From Thioalkalivibrio sp. (GTDB lineage Bacteria > Pseudomonadota > Gammaproteobacteria > Ectothiorhodospirales > Ectothiorhodospiraceae): a stretch of 11,456 nt of DNA. The notes under the pieces were generated by a model, which had not been told where the DNA came from, ran no database searches, and worked only from the letters and a program-made list of their open reading frames with translations. The stretch is from assembly GCA_007133115.1 (NCBI GenBank), contig SLNI01000143.1:1-11456 (forward strand), in the 5' to 3' direction. This document shows, piece by piece, positions 7,409 to 11,456 of the stretch (its first letter is position 1; every line of letters starts with the position of its first letter). Both the position numbers and the translations under genes were made by a program.

Positions 7409-7427
7409 CCGGGTCACGACAGCCCGG
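7409..7427. repeat. Second hairpin in glyQ leader
   Basis: CCGGG (7409-7413) and CCCGG (7423-7427) form a 5-bp stem around a 9-base loop, four bases downstream of the 8-bp hairpin. Short GC-rich stems arise easily in this GC-rich DNA, so only the pairing with the first hairpin makes it worth noting. Confidence 0.25.
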
Positions 7428-7487
7428 TGGCCGCGGACCCCGGCCGGAAGATATACTTCCGCCTTTTCCCTGCGATTCAGGCACATC

Positions 7488-8402
7488 ATGCATCAGTCCC
7501 GGGTGAACTTTCAGGACCTCATACGGCAATTGCAGGAATACTGGGCCGCACAAGGTTGTGTGCTGCTGCAGCCCTACGACATGGAAATGGGGGCGGGCAC
7601 CTTCCACCCGGCCACGTTCCTGCGTTCCATCGGCCCCGAGCCCTGGCGTACCGCCTACGTACAGCCCTCGCGGCGTCCCACCGACGGCCGCTACGGGGAG
7701 AACCCGAACCGGCTGCAGCACTATTACCAGTTCCAGGTGCTGCTGAAACCCTCGCCCCCGGAGATCCAGGACCTCTACCTCGGTTCGCTGCGTCAACTGG
7801 GCTTTGACCCCACCGTTCACGACATCCGTTTCGTCGAGGACAACTGGGAATCGCCAACCCTGGGCGCCTGGGGTCTCGGCTGGGAGGTCTGGCTGAACGG
7901 CATGGAAGTCACCCAGTTCACCTATTTCCAGCAGGTAGGCGGGCTGGACTGCCGCCCGGTTTCCGGCGAGATCACCTATGGTCTGGAACGGCTGGCGATG
8001 TACCTGCAGGGCGTCGACAGCGTGTTCGACCTGGTCTGGACCGAAGCGCCGGACGGTACCGTGGTGACCTATGGCGATGTCTACCACCAGAACGAGGTGG
8101 AACAGTCGACCTACAACTTCGAACACGCGGACCGGGATTCGCTGTCCACAGCCTTCGATACCCACGCGGCCGAGAGCGAGCGCCTGATCGCGCTGGGTCT
8201 GCCGCTTCCAGCCTATGAACAGGTGCTGCGCGCCTCGCACAGTTTCAACCTGCTGGATGCGCGCGGCGCAATCTCGGTGACCGAGCGACAGCGTTACATC
8301 CTGCGTGTGCGGGAGCTGGCCCGGGCCGTTGCCGCCGCGTATTACGAAAGCCGTGAACGCCTGGGTTTCCCGATGCTCACACGGGCGGGCCAAGCTGCCT
8401 GA
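7488..8402 (+). CDS. glyQ: Glycyl-tRNA synthetase alpha subunit
   Basis: Class II catalytic subunit of the bacterial alpha2beta2 glycyl-tRNA synthetase. It activates glycine with ATP and, with GlyS, charges tRNA-Gly. The 304-residue product closely follows the E. coli 303-residue GlyQ through its length. It shows [20 protein letters not shown] (about 60-79), motif 2 region [20 protein letters not shown] (114-133), [13 protein letters not shown] (140-152) and motif 3 [11 protein letters not shown] (162-172). Near the end is [21 protein letters not shown]. The frame is open upstream to 7308, but ATG 7488 gives the family length and start, with AGG 6 bases before it. It probably forms an operon with glyS 56 bp downstream. 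Leader hairpins precede it. Confidence 0.98.
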   Translation: MHQSRVNFQDLIRQLQEYWAAQGCVLLQPYDMEMGAGTFHPATFLRSIGPEPWRTAYVQPSRRPTDGRYGENPNRLQHYYQFQVLLKPSPPEIQDLYLGSLRQLGFDPTVHDIRFVEDNWESPTLGAWGLGWEVWLNGMEVTQFTYFQQVGGLDCRPVSGEITYGLERLAMYLQGVDSVFDLVWTEAPDGTVVTYGDVYHQNEVEQSTYNFEHADRDSLSTAFDTHAAESERLIALGLPLPAYEQVLRASHSFNLLDARGAISVTERQRYILRVRELARAVAAAYYESRERLGFPMLTRAGQAA

Positions 8403-8458
8403 CACCTGCCGACCCGGGACATGCCACTCCGGATTCCGAACCGCACCGCACGACCCGA

Positions 8459-10552
8459 ATGGACACCCGAATGGACGATCTGCACCCCCTTTTGTTCGAA
8501 CTCGGCATGGAGGAACTGCCGCCGAAGGCGCTGCTGTCCCTGCGCGACGCGCTGCGTGACGGCTGCCTTCGACGCCTGCGCGAGGCCGGGATCGAACCCT
8601 CCGGTGTGCGCGCGTTCGCCACGCCGCGGCGACTGGGCCTGTTACTCGAAGGCATCCCAGCGCGCCAACCCGACCAGGTGCAGGAACGGCGCGGGCCGGC
8701 GGTCAGCGCCGCGTTCGACGACCACGGGGCCCCCAGTCGGGCGGCCGAAGGATTCGCGCGCTCCTGCGGGGTTGCGCTCGAGGCTCTCGAGCGCGAGCAG
8801 ACCGACAAGGGCGAATACCTGGTCTTCCGGGAAACGCGTCCCGGTGCGCCCTTGGAGGCACTGCTACCGGATGTCTTCGCCGCCGCGCTGGCGGGCCTGC
8901 CGACCCCGAAGCGCATGCGCTGGGGCACGGGCGATGTCGAGTTCGTGCGCCCGGTGCACTGGCTGGTCGTGCTGCACGGCGACCGGGTGGTGGAGATGGC
9001 ACTGCTCGGTCTGCGCAGCGGACGGACGACGCGCGGGCACCGCTTCCATTGCACGCAGCCCATCGAACTCGCCAGCGCCCACGACTACGCCGAGGCACTC
9101 GAACACGAGGGTACGGTGGTCGCTTCCTTCGAGCGGCGCCGCGAGTTCATCGCCGGGCAGATCCGCTCCGAGGCCGCAGCCGCGGGGGGCGAGGCACTGG
9201 TCGACCCGGATCTGCTCAACGAGGTCACCGCGCTGGTCGAATGGCCCGTGGCGCTGACCGGCAGCTTCGATCCCCGCTTCCTCGAGGTACCGCAGGAAGC
9301 GCTGATCTCGACGATGCAGGACAACCAGAAGTATTTCCCACTGGTCGGCCCGGACGGCCGGATGCTTCCCCGATTCGTGCTCATCAGTAACATCCGGTCC
9401 CGGCATCCGGAATCGGTTCGTGGCGGCAACGAGCGGGTGCTGCGCCCGCGCTTCGCCGACGCCGAATTCTTCTGGGAACAGGACCGGCGCGAGACCCTCG
9501 CCAGTCGTCAGCCCTGGCTCGAGGGCGTCGTGTTCGAACGCCGCCTGGGCACCCTGGCGGACAAGTCGACCCGGCTCGCCCGGCTGATGACCCGCCTGGC
9601 CGAGCCGATGGCGCTGGACCCGGAACTCGCGCAGCGCGCGGCGCAGCTCTGCAAGTGCGACCTGGGCACCCGCATGGTGTTCGAGTTCCCGGAACTGCAG
9701 GGCACCATGGGCCGCTATTACGCACGGCACGACGGTGAGCCGGAGGCGCTGGCACTCGCGATGGAACAGCATTATTGGCCGCGCCAGGCCGGTGGCGGGC
9801 TGCCCGAGGGGCCGCTTGCGCAAGCGCTGGCGCTGGCCGATCGCCTGGATTCCCTGTTGGGAATCTTCGCCATCGGCAAGGAACCCACCGGGGCCAAGGA
9901 TCCATTTGCCCTGCGCCGCGCTGCACTCGGCCTGCTCCGCATCCTGGTGGAGAAGGAACTGCCGCTGGAGCTGACACCGCTGCTGCGGGCCGCTGCGGAC
10001 GCCGTGGCGGACAAGGTTCCCGACGCTGCGGACGCCGTACCGCGCGTGGGCGCCTACATTCTGGAGCGCCTGCGCGGCTATCTGCTGGATCAGGGCATGG
10101 CCGCGGAGGTCTTCGAGGCGGTCGCGGCGGTCAGCCCGGATGCGCCGCTGGACTTCGTGCGCCGCGCACGGGCCGTACAGCAGTTCCGGCAACGGCCCGA
10201 GGCCGAGGCGCTCGCGGCTGCCAACAAGCGCATACAGAACCTGCTGCGCAAGGCGGAACAACCCACTCCCGACACGATTGACGAGGCGCTGCTGCACGTA
10301 CCCGCAGAGCAACTGCTCCTGGAGTCGCTGCAGGCGATCGAACCGCGTGTTCAGTCGGCGGTGGCGGAGGGCGACTACGTGCTTGCGATGGAAGAACTCG
10401 CCACGCTGCATGCCCCGGTGGATGCGTTTTTCACCGATGTCATGGTGATGGTCGAGGAGCCGGCACTGCGTGCCAACCGTCTCGCGCTGCTGGGGCGGCT
10501 GGCCGCCCGTTTCGATTCCGTGGCGGATATCTCGCGGCTGGCGACAGGCTGA
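8459..10552 (+). CDS. glyS: Glycyl-tRNA synthetase beta subunit
   Basis: Beta subunit of alpha2beta2 glycyl-tRNA synthetase, which binds tRNA-Gly and is needed for charging by GlyQ. The 697-residue product matches the usual length (E. coli 689). Visible landmarks are LLFELGMEELPPKAL near the N-terminus, RWGTGDVEFVRPVHW, LVEWPVALTGSFD and DNQKYFPLV. The HD-type region FPELQGTMGRYYARHDGE has H424 and D425, and KDPFALRRAALGLLRI starts about residue 480. A C-terminal anticodon-binding region of the DALR type starts near 585 (ANKRIQNLLRKAE) and ends with VMVMVEEPALRANRLALLG. Two in-frame ATGs, 8459 and 8471, begin MDTRMDDLHP; neither has a clear Shine-Dalgarno, which suggests coupling to glyQ. The gene is followed by inverted-repeat elements rather than a gene. 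Confidence 0.98.
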   Translation: MDTRMDDLHPLLFELGMEELPPKALLSLRDALRDGCLRRLREAGIEPSGVRAFATPRRLGLLLEGIPARQPDQVQERRGPAVSAAFDDHGAPSRAAEGFARSCGVALEALEREQTDKGEYLVFRETRPGAPLEALLPDVFAAALAGLPTPKRMRWGTGDVEFVRPVHWLVVLHGDRVVEMALLGLRSGRTTRGHRFHCTQPIELASAHDYAEALEHEGTVVASFERRREFIAGQIRSEAAAAGGEALVDPDLLNEVTALVEWPVALTGSFDPRFLEVPQEALISTMQDNQKYFPLVGPDGRMLPRFVLISNIRSRHPESVRGGNERVLRPRFADAEFFWEQDRRETLASRQPWLEGVVFERRLGTLADKSTRLARLMTRLAEPMALDPELAQRAAQLCKCDLGTRMVFEFPELQGTMGRYYARHDGEPEALALAMEQHYWPRQAGGGLPEGPLAQALALADRLDSLLGIFAIGKEPTGAKDPFALRRAALGLLRILVEKELPLELTPLLRAAADAVADKVPDAADAVPRVGAYILERLRGYLLDQGMAAEVFEAVAAVSPDAPLDFVRRARAVQQFRQRPEAEALAAANKRIQNLLRKAEQPTPDTIDEALLHVPAEQLLLESLQAIEPRVQSAVAEGDYVLAMEELATLHAPVDAFFTDVMVMVEEPALRANRLALLGRLAARFDSVADISRLATG

Positions 10553-10603
10553 GACGACCCGGTCGACACCGGATCCGGCATTCCCGCTGGTAACGTGAAA
10601 ATC

Positions 10604-10673
10604 AGCCACGGACAAACACGGACATCACGGAAAATGAAGGCACTCAAAGTCTTTTCCGTGTGTTTCCGGGGCT
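10604..10673. repeat. CACGGA inverted-repeat element, copy 1
   Basis: The left arm (10604-10634) starts AGCC and has three tandem 9-10-base units: CACGGACAAA, CACGGACAT and CACGGAAAA. The right arm (10652-10673) is an imperfect, shorter complement ending GGGGCT. The inner 9 bp pair perfectly: CACGGAAAA (10626-10634) with TTTTCCGTG (10652-10660), around a 17-base loop. It shares its AGCC outer edge, unit sequence and polarity with copy 2 about 55 bp downstream, so both belong to one repeat family. Confidence 0.8.
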
Positions 10674-10727
10674 CATCTTGGCATCGTCAGGGGTGGCGCA
10701 GAACCATGACAGCGAGCGAAAAAATAC

Positions 10728-10816
10728 AGCCACGGAAGACCACAGAAGAGCACGGACAGACCGTTGAACGAACTTCTGTTTCCGTGTGTGTCCGTGTTCT
10801 TCCGAGGCTCGTTTTT
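10728..10816. repeat. CACGGA inverted-repeat element, copy 2, with T-run
   Basis: The left arm is built of tandem units CCACGGAAGA, CCACAGAAGA and GCACGGACAGA (10730-10760). The right arm (10775-10809) is its near complement, with a short loop at 10761-10774. The outer 12 bp pair with one mismatch (10728-10739 with 10798-10809), and CACGGA (10751-10756) pairs with TCCGTG (10781-10786). Five T follow on the + strand (10812-10816), and an A-run (10719-10724) precedes the left arm. The element could therefore act as a long-stem terminator in either direction. Confidence 0.82.
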
Positions 10817-10853
10817 CTGCATTGCCCGGTCAGCACGGAACCTTCGTTCTTCT

Positions 10854-10858
10854 GGAGG
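10854..10858 (+). promoter_or_regulatory. Ribosome binding site of acyltransferase gene
   Basis: GGAGG lies 8 bases before the ATG at 10867 and supports that start over the adjacent GTG at 10864. Confidence 0.8.
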
Positions 10859-10866
10859 CGGTCGTG

Positions 10867-11456
10867 ATGCTTCCGAAACTGCGAGCGATCCTGTTCTGGG
10901 TGGGTTTCGCGGGCTCCACCGTGGTATTCGGTCTGCTGGTCGCTCCGCTGATGCTGCCCTTCGGCTGGCATGGCCGCTACCGGGTGCTGTCGCAATGGAC
11001 CCGTTTCAACGTCTGGTGGCTCCGCATCACCTGTGGCCTGCAGCATCGGGTTCATGGGGCCAAGCATCTGCTGCAGCCCGAGGCGGCGATCGTGATGGCC
11101 AAGCACCAATCCGCCTGGGAAACGATCGCGTTGCAGCAGATCCTGCCACCCCAGGTCTGGGTGCTGAAAAAGGAATTGATGCGCATCCCCTTCTTCGGCT
11201 GGGCCATCGGCATGGTCGAGCCGGTGCCGCTCGACCGCAAGGCGGGACGGCGGGCGCTGGATGAACTGGTCAAGGCCGGAACGGATCGGCTGGAACGCGG
11301 CCTCTGGGTGGTGATGTTTCCCGAGGGAACGCGGGTGGCACCCGGCGAACGGGGCAAATACCGCATTGGCGGAGCGGTGCTCGCGGCGAAGAGCGGGCAT
11401 CCGATCGTACCGGTTGCACATAACAGCGGCAGCTTCTGGCCCCGCCGCAGCCTGGC
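10867..11456 (+). CDS. PlsC-like lysophospholipid acyltransferase, 3' end outside window
   Basis: A probable 1-acyl-sn-glycerol-3-phosphate acyltransferase, which makes phosphatidic acid at the inner membrane. The frame stays open to the window end (196 codons seen; the family is about 240-260), so the C-terminus is missing. A hydrophobic N-terminal segment (about 8-31, ILFWVGFAGSTVVFGLLVAP) is probably a membrane anchor. The catalytic motif is HQSAWE (H80 to E85), an HX4E form of the usual HX4D. Further motifs are PFFGW (108-112), VPLDRKAGRRALDEL (about 120-134), FPEGTR (151-156) and VPVAHNSG (181-188). The start is fixed by GGAGG 8 bases upstream. It follows glyS, separated by repeats. It could prefer another lyso-lipid, so I give no symbol. 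Confidence 0.9.
   Translation, partial: MLPKLRAILFWVGFAGSTVVFGLLVAPLMLPFGWHGRYRVLSQWTRFNVWWLRITCGLQHRVHGAKHLLQPEAAIVMAKHQSAWETIALQQILPPQVWVLKKELMRIPFFGWAIGMVEPVPLDRKAGRRALDELVKAGTDRLERGLWVVMFPEGTRVAPGERGKYRIGGAVLAAKSGHPIVPVAHNSGSFWPRRSL

Larger units (their letters stand above)
10553..10866 (+). other. Non-coding glyS to acyltransferase gap
   Basis: This 314-bp stretch holds no credible gene. An open frame runs through it, but it is made of repeat arms and has no Shine-Dalgarno or recognisable product. The content is two CACGGA-type inverted-repeat elements (separate entries) and about 50 bases of unique sequence between them. The final stretch carries the ribosome binding site of the acyltransferase gene. 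I see no trustworthy promoter. Confidence 0.7.

Noticed and set aside
7294..7487. T-box or glycine riboswitch upstream of glyQ
   Set aside because: I find no T-box sequence, no specifier stem and no tandem glycine-aptamer core; only two simple hairpins.
7350..8405. 351-codon open frame on the minus strand opposite glyQ
   Set aside because: Shadow of glyQ; no recognisable domain and no ribosome binding site.
8864..10615. 583-codon open frame on the minus strand opposite glyS
   Set aside because: It lies antisense to a clear glyS and has low-complexity, Arg/Gln/His-rich product typical of mirror frames in GC-rich genes. No family resemblance.
10604..10816. CRISPR array
   Set aside because: The units are only 9-11 bases, directly abutting, and arranged as inverted arms; no spacers of regular length.
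10595..10867. 90-codon ORF across the glyS-acyltransferase gap
   Set aside because: Its sequence is the translated arms of two inverted repeats; no Shine-Dalgarno and no protein resemblance.

Overview
The window is GC-rich chromosomal DNA, densely coded on both strands. By gene content and protein sequence it looks like a gammaproteobacterium, plausibly of the Chromatiales/Ectothiorhodospiraceae type. The support is a full-length Uup, a bacterial TmcA, a CspA-family protein close to the E. coli form, a type I adenylylatable GlnA behind an E. coli-like sigma-54/NtrC control region, and two-subunit glycyl-tRNA synthetase. The organism assignment is inference; no marker gene settles it. I see no tRNA, rRNA, CRISPR, IS element, phage gene or toxin-antitoxin pair.

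Layout. Positions 1-1731 (+) hold the 3' part of uup, an ABC-F ATPase. It converges on tmcA (1771 region to 3771, -), the tRNA-Met wobble cytidine acetyltransferase, across only 33 bp that hold a small hairpin. A divergent region of about 290 bp (3772-4062) separates tmcA from cspA (4063-4266, +) and carries a structured cspA leader. cspA converges on glnA (4423-5832, -), and the gap holds two back-to-back intrinsic terminators, one per strand. Upstream of glnA are a good -24/-12 promoter and two strong NtrC-type dyads 32 bp apart. The distal dyad lies inside the last codons of the next gene, a cation diffusion facilitator (6067-7293, -). Across a 194-bp divergent gap lies glyQ-glyS (7488-10552, +), encoding both subunits of glycyl-tRNA synthetase. 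A 314-bp non-coding stretch follows with two long imperfect inverted repeats built from CACGGA-type units. The window ends inside a PlsC-like acyltransferase gene (from 10867, +).

How the genes work together. Most are housekeeping genes for translation and RNA quality (uup, tmcA, cspA, glyQS), with nitrogen assimilation (glnA), metal efflux and phospholipid synthesis. They do not form one pathway. I find no convincing new multi-gene system. The most interesting material is non-coding: the glnA enhancer that intrudes into a neighbouring gene, the CACGGA inverted-repeat pair between glyS and the acyltransferase gene, the cspA leader, and hairpins in the glyQ leader.
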